Assembly: GCF_001411555.2 (NCBI RefSeq)
Contig: NC_049910.1
Location: 33,017,150 to 33,081,149, forward strand
Reading direction: 5' to 3'
DNA length: 64,000 bases
Source of the DNA: Juglans regia
Taxonomy: Eukaryota; Streptophyta; Magnoliopsida; Fagales; Juglandaceae
The position numbers and the translations under genes are program-made. Under the pieces are notes generated by a model, which was not told the DNA's origin, made no database searches, and worked only from the letters and a program-made list of their open reading frames with translations. Of the stretch, positions 34,504 through 47,169 are shown in pieces. Position 1 is the stretch's first letter, and each line of letters opens with the position of its first letter.

Positions 34504-37500
34504 CTTACAACTTTGATCATTCTATAAAAATTAAACAAAATGAGCCAAAGCACTACACTAGCATTCATACAAGAAAAATGCTGAATGCAACCGACCCCCA
34601 CAATCGGTGTGTAATCGCCTCATCATTATAATAAAACGGTGTGTTTCATTTAAATGAGAGATGAAAATTGAGAGACCAAATGGGGAGGAGGGATTGAGTA
34701 AAACGGTGTGTTTCAATTAGTTTTTCAAAACATACCGTTTTGAGTGAAATCGAGAGGCTTCTCCCTTCTCCATGCGTCCCCTTGTCCCTAACCTTAATAC
34801 CATCAACGTTCCTCTTCTTTCCTGAAGCCAGCGACCTTTGTTCATTCACCATGCCCCAATCTTATTCTCACAAATCAAAACAAAACATAAGGCAGCTCAC
34901 ACACCAAAACAAAATGGAAAGAAGCGATTTTGATTTCAAACGCGCAACAACATTCTCGTATAGCTTCCATTCCCACTTGCTTCAGTCTTCAGCTACCTCC
35001 TTGACCTCCATTTTTTTTTTCAAACCTCCATTAGCTTTGTTTTATTCTTGTATTGTATTGAGATTTGCTCAGGATTAAAAAAAAAAAAAATCGATGATTA
35101 ATCTCCACTTATATGATTGTTCCTAATCCATTTTTTAAGTCCGTGTAGCAATATTTGATACCCCCACCACCGGCATTCAACCCCTTTCATCTTCCAACTT
35201 ATTCAAATCTCTCTCAAGCCCATCGATATTTTTTATAAATGGCACTCCATTTGCCATCATTTTGGGCAAGAGTGTTCCAGCAATTAAAAAAATTCTCCTC
35301 CAAAAATTAAAATGCTTTGCAGTCAGTTGGTACCTCCCGTTCTTCAGTCGAAATGCTCTGCAATCGAGCATCGGTTTGGGTCTTTTTCAGTCACTTGAAA
35401 TCCTCTGCAGAAATAGGTTTGGGCGTTTTTCAGCCACTCCAAATGCTTTGTAGAAATGAGTTAGTCCTTCCTTCTTTCTTACACTCTAGGTTTCAGTCCA
35501 GTCCTTTCTTCTTTCTTCAGTCGCTGGTTTAGATGCTGGTTCTTCTTCAGTTGAACCCTTGTTTTCGTTTCGTTTCATTTTTTTTAATTACTATTAGAAG
35601 CTGACGTGGCAACTCGGTTACACGGCGCTTCCGCATGGCCGGTTGTATGTGGAACAACTATTCATACAAAGGGCTGGATTGGGCTTTCGTTAGAAGACTT
35701 AGCTAGTTTGGATCTCAAACATATCTCAACTCATTTCAATTCATCATTACAATTTTTTCAAATTCTAACACAAAATATAATAAACAATTTAACTTTTTCA
35801 AATCTCAAAATAATAATAATATTAAAAAATAATATTCTAACAATATTTTATCATCTAAACTCAACTCAACTCAGTTCAACATCCAAACAATATTGTTTAA
35901 GACTTTTTTTGACAAATTTGTTTGGGTGTTACATATAAATAATTTATTTGAAGGCCATTAAGTCATACACCATCCATGTATCATAATTCTAATATATTTG
36001 CTCACCAGAATGCGGCCAAAATCTTTTAAATCCAAATATAATTAAGCATCTACATTTTTAAGGAATTGCAAGTTTTATTGATTGTGCTTTCAACATCCAT
36101 CATTTTAATCATGAAAAATGTTAAATGTACTTAAAAAAAATTTACAAAAAATTTACTTTTCCACATGTCAGTTATTGATATCCTAAAAATCAAAAATTTG
36201 AAATTCAAAAGAAAACTAAAAAAATGAGCCTTGTAAATAAAATTATAAGTACATGTAGCACTACACTTTATTCATCCTATAAATATTCTTTTTTTTTTCT
36301 AAGCAAACTCGATATATTATAATTAAGGGATACATAAATACATAAGTAAGGGGTAGAGGAACCCTGATAAACACCCATTCTTAACTAATGCATCACTAAA
36401 AAAAAAAAAATTAATGGACCCTAGAAACAAATAAATGTTTCATGCCCTTCCCTATTAAGTGGGAGCCGTACAAAGTAGCAGTTTTTATACAATCCGAGAT
36501 TAAGATTGTAGTTGTATGACCATAGGCCATGGTGATTGTAGTGACTACATTTTGTCTTGAAGTGGCTATTGGAGAAGTCATTTGTCTTGTCTTCACGATC
36601 ATGTGGCCAAATAAGACAACTCTTATAATAAAAAACTAGTTAAAAAATTCAAACTCCATAGTGCTATACATTGTTGCACATATCTTGTGGTTGTTAGAAC
36701 ATTTTATTGAACTCTTTACATATAAGAGTATTCTAGCAAAATCTGAAAAAAACAGTGATTGAGCTGAAATCTTGCATATTCTATACATTTAGAACTAATA
36801 TATTTTAATTATTACGTTACATTATTATTGGTTTTAGATGTAAAAATGGTTAAAATGCAAAAATCTAAGTTGTGATTTAAATTGGTTTATAGCATAGTTT
36901 ATGCATAATTTTATAACTTGTGATTTAATTTAGCTATATTTTTTCACATATATAACACAGTTTTTGATATTTTATTCTTCATTTTTTATTTTTTATTTTT
37001 TCTAATTTCTATTATATATATATATATATAGGTGAAGAATGCATATATAAAAGAAAATAAGTCAAAAAGGTCAAAAGCAAAAGACATGACCCAATTTCTA
37101 TTACAAAAAATCTACTCAACTTCCTACTATTCATACAACCTCCACACTCCACATTATTTTTAATTTTTATTATTTTTTTCTTTTATTAAATATTTATTAT
37201 ATAAATAATGAATAAAAAAATTAAAATAATTTAAAAAGAATAAACTCAAAAAAAAATTTAAAAAAAATATTAAAAATTTACAAAATTTAAAAAAGTGTGG
37301 AGTGTGGAGTGTGGTGGAGGTTGTGTAGCAAAACTCTTTCTATTATGGGATTTCGACTAGAAGTGGTGGCCTTATGGTTTTTACGGACGCAAATGTGCGC
37401 ACGCCAAAAGAATAAAACGCCACAACGGAAGTTGATTTTATTGGGGGTTTTTTTGGAAGAAACGGACGAAAAATAAAGAGGGCAGCAAATCCTTTTTATT

Positions 37501-37589
37501 CTTTTTTCTTTCAGTTTGAGGGAACACACACAGAGTAACGCCAAATGTAGAGACATTGAAGAACTTTGAGGAGTCCAACGTTTGTCGCT
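34504..37589. other. Intergenic, repeats only
   Basis: No gene recognised. A MITE family 1 copy lies near 35701-35895, an AT tract at 37013-37031, and a short GTGGAGTGTGGAGTGTGGTG stretch near 37298. Reading frames here lack codon structure or family matches. Confidence 0.45.
35701..35895. mobile_element. Tourist-like MITE (family 1), copy 6
   Basis: TAGTTTGGATCTCAAAC on the left, ACATCCAAACAATATTG on the right, and the family core AACAATTTAACTTTTTCAAA between. No clear target duplication. Confidence 0.6.
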
Positions 37590-38340
37590 GCCCAGCCTCC
37601 TCCACTGCTTTCTATCTTTATCTCCATCTATTTAGCTTGCTCTTTTCTTTTCCTAATCTCTATTTAATTTTATAATCATTTGAGTTTAGAAATTTTATTT
37701 TCAGTATGTTTAAGTTTGATGTAGTTATTTTTCTTGCTCTTTTAAGTTTTCATTTAACAGTGATTACAACTGCTATTGATTAATTTTGAGAATTTGTGAT
37801 TTGAATAAAATGATAAACTATAGAATCTTGATTTTGGGGCTATTCAATTCTCAGTTTGTATTTTGTTAATTACTTTCTAATCTAGTTTAATTCTTAGCTT
37901 AGTTTTATTAATCTCTTAGTTCTATTGCATATTAGATTAATTAAAACTTAATTAGGACTTAAATAATTTCAATTTTATTATTTAATTTTCAGATTAATTA
38001 AGATTGTTTAGTTTAGTTGATTCATTGATTGTTAATTTCAATTTGTTAGACTTTTACATTTCATTTCGATACTCAAAAATTCAAAAATATGAATCTAGTC
38101 CATGACTAGTGTCATTTTCATTCCCGTTGCACTCTTTCATTCATTGCACATGCCACCACTTTTATTTTCTCTTTGTGAATATTTTCATAATTTTTAAAGA
38201 GTTTGATTTTAAGCAACTTTTCCTGAGGAGACGATTTAGGAATTTATTCTTAATTATTACGTGACACCCTCCTGCACTTGGGATAACCTTTGTACTAATT
38301 TTTTAGTGAGTCAAGTTTTTGACGTCGTTGCCAAGGAAAA
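37590..38340 (+). mobile_element. Ty3/gypsy LTR end with primer-binding site (relic)
   Basis: The stretch before 38317 (TCCTGAGGAGACGATTTAGG, then CCTGCACTTGGGATAACC) resembles the 3' end of Athila/Tat-type LTRs. It is followed by TTTGACGTCGTTGCCAAGG (38318-38336), a mutated form of the TGGCGCCGTTGCCGGGG primer site of such elements. The left limit is unknown and no gag-pol follows. Confidence 0.5.
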
Positions 38341-39332
38341 ATCTGAAAAAAGCAGTAAGGAAAACGATAAGGAAAGTAGTAAAATAGTGGCGAAAAATGA
38401 CATATTATAGTTTGGACCAACTTCGATAGACTTCAAAAATTGTGATGACGCATAGGGGCCCACGCGCCTATCTCTTTGCAGCCACAGTAGTAAGATATGA
38501 ACGATCTGATGGTGGTGAGTCCGTTGGTCCTGTGTGTGTGGTGAGAAATTCTCCCAGAAAGGGTGGCGCATAAGGCCCACTAGTGGCGTTTTTCGCAAAA
38601 CCCGCCACTTCTCTCTGAATGATTTGTGTCTCTCGAATGTTGTTGGAAAACTGCAAATTTGCCTTTTTTGGCCTTGGAGAAAGCAAAACAACTAAGAAAT
38701 GAGAACTAACTTTATAGACAAAGTTGGTACATGGAGAAAGAAGAGAAGGAAAGGGAGAAGGAGGAGGAAGCCGAAGCCTCACCCTCCTTTCCGGCAATAA
38801 ACTAGATCTAGGTTTGGAGGCTTTTTACGATAGAGAGACATCATTCTATAAATATTCTACTAGAAGTATGTTAACTATGAGATGTTAACTCCAATGATAA
38901 AATGACACACATAACAAGTTTAAAAAAAAAAAATAGAAACCTAGGTAAGTTTAGGTCTAACTGAAGCACAGCTTGGAGCAACCCAAGCAATAGTTGGCTC
39001 TCAACCAAGGGCAACCTGGGTCATCACGAATTAGGTGACCATGGTCATAGGATCCAAGCTGCAACTTGGGTCGTAGCCTAGGCTTTGTGCATGTTTGAGA
39101 TTGCGGTAGAAAAAATAGTATATAGTTTTAGGACTTATAACTTATAGCTTAAATAATAAGTTCTATTATTAAAAAAAATTATTTATTGTTTAGTAATCAT
39201 ACGTCTAAAGCACTTTAAAATCTAATGCATTTGTTTGGAAACAAGTTAAAAAAATACTTTTTGTGATAGAAATGATGATCATTTGATTTCTTAAAAATTA
39301 TGACCATATCTTTTAAAATTTGAAAGTTATAA
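38341..39332. other. Intergenic, no gene seen
   Basis: Follows the gypsy relic. Frames on the minus strand at 38311-38797 are low-complexity and unrecognised; they may be untranslated internal sequence of the same relic. Confidence 0.35.
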
Positions 39333-42183
39333 TGTAACAACCCGGCCCAACAATTCTAAAATTAGAATATTGATAATTTTTTTAGGCCTAAATTATAGTT
39401 AATTGACCATATTTGATAAGCCCACGAGTTATTAAAATTATGTTGTTCTCTAAGAACTTTAATTAGGCTCATATGCGTAAAGTTTGTTCCGATAGATTAT
39501 AAATCTTCATTGGGCTTAATAATTAAGTTAAAGTTCAGTTAACAATTACAACCTAAAATGGAGCCAAGCCATTAGGCTCTAGATTGTATTGTAACTCAAC
39601 CTCATTTATTTTCACAGATGAAATGAAATGAGATGAGATATGTGTGAATAATGTTGAGATATGTGAGTTGAGATGAGATGAGATAGTTTTGTTACAATGT
39701 GTGTGTTTGTTTATAGAGATGAGACGAAAATGTTTTGACTTTTTTGTAGTATTTGATAAAGAAGAAAAACTAGGACCCACCAATTATTCTGTATTTTTTT
39801 GGGTAATATTTTTAGAGTGTGTTTGAAAAATATGGGAAGCAGACAATCAATTTAACCAATGGTAGACGACCCGTACGAGACAAGCAGATAGTCAATGAAT
39901 TGAGATAAAATATTGTCAATGAACAGTCAATGACGTAGACAGCAGATGAGAGAAACAAAGGAGAGGGTTGGACGCAGCTTTTTGTGTATAGTACAGTTAA
40001 TGAACAATGATAAAATAATGAGAGATGAACTAAGATAAAAAAAAAAAGAAAAAAAAAGTGAGATAAAAGATGGGTGTTTGTTTTCAGAGAGTGTCTAACC
40101 ATACAAAACTTGAGAAAAATTTTCAAAGTTTTGTGTTTCATCTCTAAAAACAAACGAGGGAGCACATCTTCACCTTCCAATAGGATTCACATCTCAATAG
40201 AGTTCCCTCTCAATAAGGATTACAATTCTAGAGCCTTTCGCATTAAAATTCCCAAACGTAATTTCCTTCTATATATACCCACATTACCTCATGCACATGC
40301 CGTTATCTTTTCCATGAACCTAGGGTTGCTGAACCAAATCTTCACACACAGAGCACTAGCCCCAACAGCAAACTACCTCCTTCCTCAACTATAGTTGCAA
40401 CTGTCCATAACCTAGACTCTTTCACGTTGCCTCCCCTTCACGATCAACCGGTCTACCCAAGCCCCCATGAACGACCAGTACACCACCCCTCAACCTTCAC
40501 GTTAAAGACTTTCTCCCCCACGCCGCAGTAGCCACGTCCAGCCCTTCATGTCACTCACTGCACAACAGTGCCACGAAAAGGCAGAGAGCCACTCTGCCAT
40601 TGGATCGTTGCAAGCTAATAACAACGGAACCACCCAACCCCATAAACCACGACACTAACCACCACCATTCCTCCCTCACAGCCCATGGCCAAATCACTCA
40701 CAACGCACGTCCGAAAACAACCTAAGACACCACACCCCTACCACACAATTGCACCGAGAACTACCAAGCAACAAAGTCCCTGCCACCCTTTTTTGTTTTA
40801 CCCAACACCAAATGGAAACTAGCGATATACAAGAAGCCCGAGCATCCTCTGTTTATAACCCCATAAAACAGAGTATCCAAACCAGCCACTGCACCTACGC
40901 TGCCGACTACAGAAGCTCCACCATCGTGCCGAGATTACACTCGCCAAGCTCTCCAATCTTGAGCCACCGATGAATCACTTAGCTCTACCCGAGCCCACCG
41001 TAGGCCACGGACAAGCCTCACAGCCAAATTGAAAGCCTCCGTAAGCCACAGACGTTTCATGGTAAGTAGAATGATCATACTCTTACACGTATGTACGGTA
41101 AACGACATGTCTTTTATAAAAATATTATGCATGTAGGCCCTCCATTGGAAGCCTATTTTTACGTACCCAAGTCATGATAAAACTATGAAAGTCCATTATT
41201 TTACGTGAAGAATTATGCATTAAATTATTTATAAAAATTCATAATTTTATGAAAAGAGTTATGCATAAAAAGATTTATGAAGTCCTGATTTGATGTGAGA
41301 GTTATGCATTAAAATATTTATAAAAAGCCATGCAAGATTTTATGTGAAGATTTATGCATTAAAATATTTATGAAAAATCACGACTTAATATGAGGAAACA
41401 TGTATCATGGAAGTTTTATGGAAAAATGCAATTTTATTTGAAATCTATGATATGACAAGTATGCAAGTATGATTATGATGAAGTATGAATGATAAGATAT
41501 GTAATGACCTATGTTATGATATGAAAAAGGTACCATATATTATGGGCATACTGCATTGCCAGATTGCACATGCTGGTAGTGCACCAAATGTGTCTTCCTT
41601 ATGTATGGATTCCACAACCAGCGGTTATGGGCGGAATCAAAATCTGCTTAGATTCACTAACCCTAACTCACATGAGTCATCAATAGGTATCGGCCTATGA
41701 CAAGCGAAAGATAAGTTCAAGTTCATGTTATTTACGTATGTATTTATAAGTATGTATATTTTTCAAGAAACTTTATGTTTATTATGTTTATTGTATGCTG
41801 TGTTGCTTATTGAGTATTCAATTCATTTTTGTATATTTTTATGTTAAACCACCATAGGTGATGACATTTATGAGAATAGAACTGCAGGATAAGATTTGGC
41901 TCAAGGAGGCAAGACAGAGGCCTAGATAGTTTATGTCATGCTCAGTTTTATGATTTAAATTTTAATAAGTTATTTTGATAAGCACATGAGATTTTATTGA
42001 ATTTAAAATAAGTGATTCCGCATACTCTCTTTTGAATTTTAAGTATTTAATAAAAATTGACTTATTTATTATGAAATCTTTTATATTTGGCATTTCATTA
42101 GAAAAAAAGTTTTTAAGTTCAAGTTTAGTAGAACACAGGTTCCCCAAAAATTCTAAACGTGACTTTGGGAGCGGGGTGTTACA
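39333..42183 (+). mobile_element. Solo LTR, gypsy (Del/Tekay-like) type, 2.85 kb
   Basis: Starts TGTAACAACCCGG and ends GCGGGGTGTTACA, the inverted ends typical of plant gypsy LTRs of the TGTAACACCC class. The flanks are TATAA (39328-39332) and TGTAA (42184-42188), a 5-bp duplication with one change. No primer-binding site or gag-pol adjoins it, so it is a solo LTR. The CC-rich stretch 40390-41000 gives long but meaningless frames. A possible degenerate MITE lies near 39600-39790. Confidence 0.75.
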
Positions 42184-42604
42184 TGTAATTATCTAAAAAT
42201 TGTATGAATATTTTCGTCCATTGACAATCTTTTTAAAATTTGATTACATTTCGGATTATCTGGAAAAGCACGTTTGTAGATGTTTTTCCTCAAACGTACT
42301 TTTTAGCTCATTTGAGATTAAAAAATACTTTAATATATAGTGATAAATGGTACAAGAAAGTCTTACATCATACACATTTACCTAACCAATATGTGATTTG
42401 TCATTTTTTCTTTTTATTTAAACACACACATATTAAAATTATAAGATTTAAATTTTAAAACTTATCTTCCAAAACAAATTATGCTATGTGTATGATGTGT
42501 TGTGTAAAGATTTTCAAATAAAATTATTCATGTAAAACTTGTCTAGGGTGTATTTTTAAGAGAAATAATATTTTCAGTCTTAGGATGCGCAAATCTCACG
42601 CACT

Positions 42605-43245
42605 TAGGGTTGTAATTGAGCCGAGCCAAGCCGGTCTTTGGTTTGCCGAGCTCGACTCGACTCAAAATACTTAAGCTCGAGATTTTTATTTATTCTTTGT
42701 TCAAGCTCGACTTATTAAGCTAAATTTCCAACTCGAGCTCGAGCTCGTCCAAAAAACGATCTCGAATTGTTTATTTTTTATTTTATTTTTTGAATAAGAT
42801 TTAATAATTAATAAATTAGATAGATAAAAAATAAAAGATATAATATTGAATTTATACAACTAACAAGTAGAAGCTCTATTGAATTATAAGATTTTAAAAA
42901 TTTATAAATAATTAATATCTAATTAGTTAATATTTATCCATAATAATAATATATTACATGTATACAGAAATTATTAATACATACACATAATATGATAGAA
43001 TAAATATATGAATGAGTTTTAATTGAGTCGAGTTAACGAGTCGACTCGGACATAAACGAGCGGGCCTTAACAAACCTTAGCCGAGTTAAGTTTTGTTAGG
43101 TATGTATCATTTACTAATCAAGTATGTATCTACTTTCATGGGTGGCTTTTTTTTTTTTTTTTTTTTTACGAGTCGAGTTTGATTTGAGTTTAACCGGATG
43201 AGTACCGAGTGGACTATCCAATAGACTGGTTCATTTATAACCTTA
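42605..43245. mobile_element. hAT-like MITE with GAGCTCGA subterminal motifs
   Basis: 641 bp; ends TAGGGTTGTAATTGAGCC and, inward from the right, TAAGGTTATAAATGAACC. The flanks CACGCACT (42597-42604) and TGCGCACT (43246-43253) match at 6 of 8. Near the ends are repeated GAGCTCGAGCTCG and ACGAGTCGACTCG motifs; the core is AT-rich. Confidence 0.75.
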
Positions 43246-43253
43246 TGCGCACT

Positions 43254-44528
43254 CATTTTGAAGAAAATAGATAAATCTGAGATCCACATGAAAGAAAAAT
43301 TATTTTTTAATCGTAAATCTCATTTTTTTTCAAAATAAATATTCAGGACTTACCTATCTTATAATTATATCTAGTATTTAATTTCTTTAATAAAATCAGT
43401 TCATGTGTGTTATAATATGAGTTCATAATAATAAAAAAATGCTAATTTATTACTCACTCGTTACGTTAAAAGTTAAAACCAATTAGCATTTCAAAGCATA
43501 GCATCGGTTTTTTAAAAATAGAAAATCCCAATAAACATGTCATGTGAGGCAAACTGAAAATGTACCATCACCCATCTCTCTTGTAGAGCGCCACTGAGAC
43601 CCTAAGGCCAATAAATAGATGGCCAACAATAAAAAATTCAAAATCTAAGAGGCCTTTTAGACTTTGACCAAAGTCTTCGTTTGGCGGCCGAATGTGCCAT
43701 CTTTACCCGTATCGAAGTTTAGTATTTAAATATTTGATTACTTAATATTTTAAATTATTAAACTTTTTTTCTTAATATGTAATTTTATTTTATAAAAATA
43801 GATCAAAACATGAATAAAAAATATAAAAATAAAAATAAAAATAAAAAAACATTCATTGAACGCGAAAACAACACGGCTATGAATAAATAAAACCCATCTC
43901 CATTGTGTACTCTTATTCATCTTCATATGTAAAATCATCATTTTTGAAGAATGATTTTGCATATGAAAAAAAACTCCCACATTGGTTTATGTATTTTTGA
44001 ACCAAATAATAATAAAATATTATTATTTTTTTATTTTTTATTTGTTTCCTAAAATTATTATTTTTATATATATTTTACAATTAACATCCACTTTGTATTA
44101 TCAACTTAATACAAATTTTATGTATCAAAATCATCTTAATATAAATTCTAAAAAGTTGATTTTAAGGGTAGGAGAGAGAAAAAAATAGTAAACTAATGTT
44201 TGAAGAATGAATAGTGCTTCTTCAAATTTGAAGAAGCACTATTTATAGCTATGCAAAAATTTAGAGATGCATAAGTCAATGTAGATGAATTTAAAGACAT
44301 ATTCTTTAAATTTAAAGATGAAGATGAAGATAGAGAAGCCACTACCAATGCTCCTAGCTGTTGGTAATGATGATTTTGAGAGAGGAAAAACTTCTTTACT
44401 GTTCCTAGCAAGTAAGGTAATAGAAGCCACTGAACTGACTCTATTATATTTTGGGTAAGAGAAGGCGCTTCCTTATGGTTAATATTTTTGGTTCATCTCG
44501 TTATCAACCCAAGACTATATAAGATTTA
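43254..44528. other. Intergenic, AT-rich
   Basis: No gene recognised. Confidence 0.4.
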
Positions 44529-44804
44529 TGTATTAAAATATAAAATAAATAATAAAATCTACATCTTCTTATTAACTTAAATTTTTGAGACAATTGATGA
44601 TTTCACATGATATCAGAGCAGAGGTCTTGAGTTCGAATCGTGACTTTACAGTCTATCCTATTTAATTAAATATTTCATGTATTGGGCTACTCATTGATGT
44701 GAAGTTTAACTCATACGTGAGGATGAGTGTTAAGATATAAAATAAATAATAAAATTTACATTTTCTCATCGACTTAAACTTTTGAGACAATTGGTGATTT
44801 TACA
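44529..44804 (+). mobile_element. TRIM-like miniature LTR retroelement
   Basis: Direct terminal repeats of 79 and 77 bp (44529-44607 and 44728-44804), both containing ATATAAAATAAATAATAAAA and GAGACAATTG(A/G)TGATTT and ending CA. TGATATCAGAGCA (44608-44620), an iMet-type primer-binding site, follows the first repeat at once. A purine-rich GTGAGGATGAG precedes the second. About 120 bp of internal DNA has no coding capacity. No target duplication is evident. Confidence 0.7.
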
Positions 44805-45038
44805 CTTTGTTAGTCCACAATAAATATAAGTTATATAACATAATATTCATGACTTATACGATACAAAAACAACTTCAAAAACGATAGACACCCGTAATCC
44901 CAAGGTGATGGAACATAAGCACACTCGTTCAATTTGACGAGGACCTAACAGATCACAAAGCGCCCAGCAATCCGAGTTAAGAGCTAAACCAAACAAGTAT
45001 AGTCAATGTGTCATGTTAAGGATCCTGCATACCCAAAG
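44805..45038. other. Left flank of young copia element
   Basis: If the element is removed, a minus-strand frame from about 49700 would continue to a stop at 45018-45016. Its identity is unknown. Confidence 0.3.
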
Positions 45039-45230
45039 TGTTAAGAAAAGATTTTACTGAATAAAATTGCTTTATTTCATTGATGTATTGTGTAAAATAT
45101 TTAGTTGTACAAAGGAATGCTATACATGGAAACAATATCATAAACGGCTATACAATTAATAACAAATATGTGGTAATCTTTCTAATAGCAAAACTGATGG
45201 GAATAGGCGAGAATCATGGGATCTGTAATA
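45039..45230 (-). repeat. 3' LTR of copia copy B
   Basis: 192 bp; adjoins the purine tract (minus strand CTTGAGGGGGAG at 45242-45231). Confidence 0.95.
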
Positions 45231-45237
45231 CTCCCCC

Positions 45238-46230
45238 TCAAGTTGGTGCATGAAGATCCGTAATGCCCAACTTGTGAGATAAATGATGAAATAGATCAGA
45301 ACCCAAGGTTTTGGTGAAGATGTCGGCAATTTGCTCAGAAGAGGGAAGGTGAGCGGTGGTAAAGAGACCCGAACGCAGTTTGTCACGAACAATGTGGCAG
45401 TCAATTTCAATATGCTTTGTGCGCTCATGAAAAACTGGATTTTGAGCAATGTGAAGGGCAGACTGATTGTCACAATAGAGAATCATGGGGTCGGTGTGAG
45501 AGATGCCAAGGTCATGAAGAAGCTGCTGAAGCCAAACGAGTTCACATGTGGTGACGGCCATGGCTCGATATTCAGCTTCCGTAGAAGAGCGAGCAACCGT
45601 GGTTTGTTTCTTAGTACGCCAGGAAATGGTACTAGAACCAAGAGTGATGAAGAAACCAGTAGTGGAGCGGCGAGTGGTAGGACAACTAGCCCAATCAGAA
45701 TCAGTATAAGCACGAACATGCAAATCATTGGAGGAAGGGAAAAAAATGCCTTGACCCGAAGTGCCTTTAATGTAGCGAAGAACACGAATGGCAGCTGTCA
45801 TGTGCGGAAGTCGGGGGGCATGCATGAATTGGCTAAGAATGTTCACTGCAAAAACAATATTAGGTCTGGTGATGGTGAGATAAATGAGTCGTCCAACTAA
45901 TCGTCGGTAGGAGCCTGGATCAGGAAGAAGATCACCATTAGTGTCGTTGAGTTTCAAGTTTTGTTCCATAGGAAAGGAAGCAGGTCGCGAACCAAGAAGA
46001 CCGCTATCGGCAAGGATGTCCAGGGCATATTTTCGTTGATTGAGAAAGATGCCTGAAGGGGATCGAGCAACTTCAAGGCCAAGGAAATATTTGAGAGGGC
46101 CAAGATCCTTGGTTTTGAAGTGCGTGGAAATAACAGATTTGAAATAGATAACCTGAGAAAGATCATTGCTGACAACCAAAATGTCATCAACATAAACAAG
46201 AACAATGGTGATGCTGGTAGCAGTGGTCAA
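45238..46230 (-). pseudogene. Copia reverse transcriptase C-terminus and RNase H (copy B)
   Basis: 330 residues open: YVDDILVVSND (catalytic YVDD intact), FLGLEVARSPSGIFLNQRKY, YTDSDWASCPTTRRSTTGFF, SSTEAEYRAMA, LYCDNQSALHIA and HIEIDCHIVRDKL. All RNase H catalytic positions are present. The upstream stops separate it from the rest. Confidence 0.95.
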
Positions 46231-46461
46231 TGTAAAAAGAGAATGATCGGCCTGAGACTGAATAAAACCTGCAGTAAGAAGAACAGATGTTAGTTTAAAA
46301 AACCAGTTCCGGGAAGCTTGCTTGAGGCCATAGAGGGATTTCTAAAGACGGCAAACTCGTGTCTCCCCCTTAAGACAATAACCAGGAGGTGGTGTCATGT
46401 AAACTTCCTCATCAAGGTCTCCATGTAAGAATGCATTGTGGACGTCCATTTGATGAATGAT

Positions 46462-47169
46462 TCAATGTTTGGCGGCAGCAACGGCGAGGACACAGCAGAC
46501 TGTGGTCATTTTGGCAACTGGAGCAAAGGTTTCATGATAGTCAATACCTTCGACTTGAGTGTAGCCTTTTGCCACTAGACGAGCCTTGTGGCGCTCAACT
46601 GTACCATCTGCTCGTAGTTTTGTCTTAAAAACCCATTTGCAACCGATGGGTTTCTTACCAAGTGGGAGAGGTTCAAGTGTCCAAGTTGAGTTTTCTTCAA
46701 GAGCACGAAGTTCAGAGGCCATAGCTTCACGCCAGTGAGAGCGGCGATTAGCTTCTGAGTAACAGGTAGGATCAACAGTGGCAGTAAGGGCAGTTAAGAA
46801 TGAATAATGAGCAGGAGAAAAACGAGAGTATGAGAGAAATGTAGATAAGGGGTGAGAAGTACTTGAAGGCTGTGCAGTGATTGAAGTAGCAATGGACTCC
46901 ATGGGTATGGTGGGGCAAACATAATCAAGAAGATAAGCTGGTCGAGTGATGGTGCGGTGGGGGCGAGAAATGGGGCGAGTAGGAGCAGGAGGTATGATCG
47001 AGTCTGAGGTGGGTGGAGAAGAAGAAGAATTTTCTGAAATGGGGATGGTCGATTCTGAGATTGGTGTAGAAGAAGGATGTTCTGGGATGGGTAAAGGGAG
47101 AATGAGGGAGTTAAGTGTATGTGGAGACATAGAATGTTGGAAAGGAAATTGATTTTCATAAAAAGTCAC
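46462..47169 (-). pseudogene. Copia polyprotein linker and start of RT (copy B)
   Basis: A Ser/Pro-rich linker then WREAMASELRALEENSTWTL ... GCKWVFKTKLRADGTVERHK, ARLVAKGYTQ and FAPVAKMTTV: the N-terminal part of copia RT. Stopped at about 46460 in the conserved block before [12 protein letters not shown]. Confidence 0.93.

Noticed and set aside
36411..36602. LINE-like fragment
   Set aside because: Poly-T and a short frame are suggestive, but no reverse transcriptase motif is visible.
38311..38797. Minus-strand frames of 109-126 codons
   Set aside because: Unrecognised, partly low complexity, and overlapping the gypsy relic; not enough to call a gene.
39600..39790. Seventh copy of MITE family 1
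   Set aside because: Only the GAGATGAGATGAGAT motif is shared; core and ends could not be aligned convincingly.
40074..41000. Pro/His/Thr-rich frames
   Set aside because: They lie in the CC-rich part of the solo LTR and have no domain or splice structure.
44608..44640. tRNA gene or tRNA-derived SINE from GTTCGAATC box B-like sequence
   Set aside because: No cloverleaf or box A at the right distance; the primer-binding site and terminal repeats fit a TRIM better.
45331..45900. Plus-strand 189-codon frame
   Set aside because: Antisense to copia RNase H.
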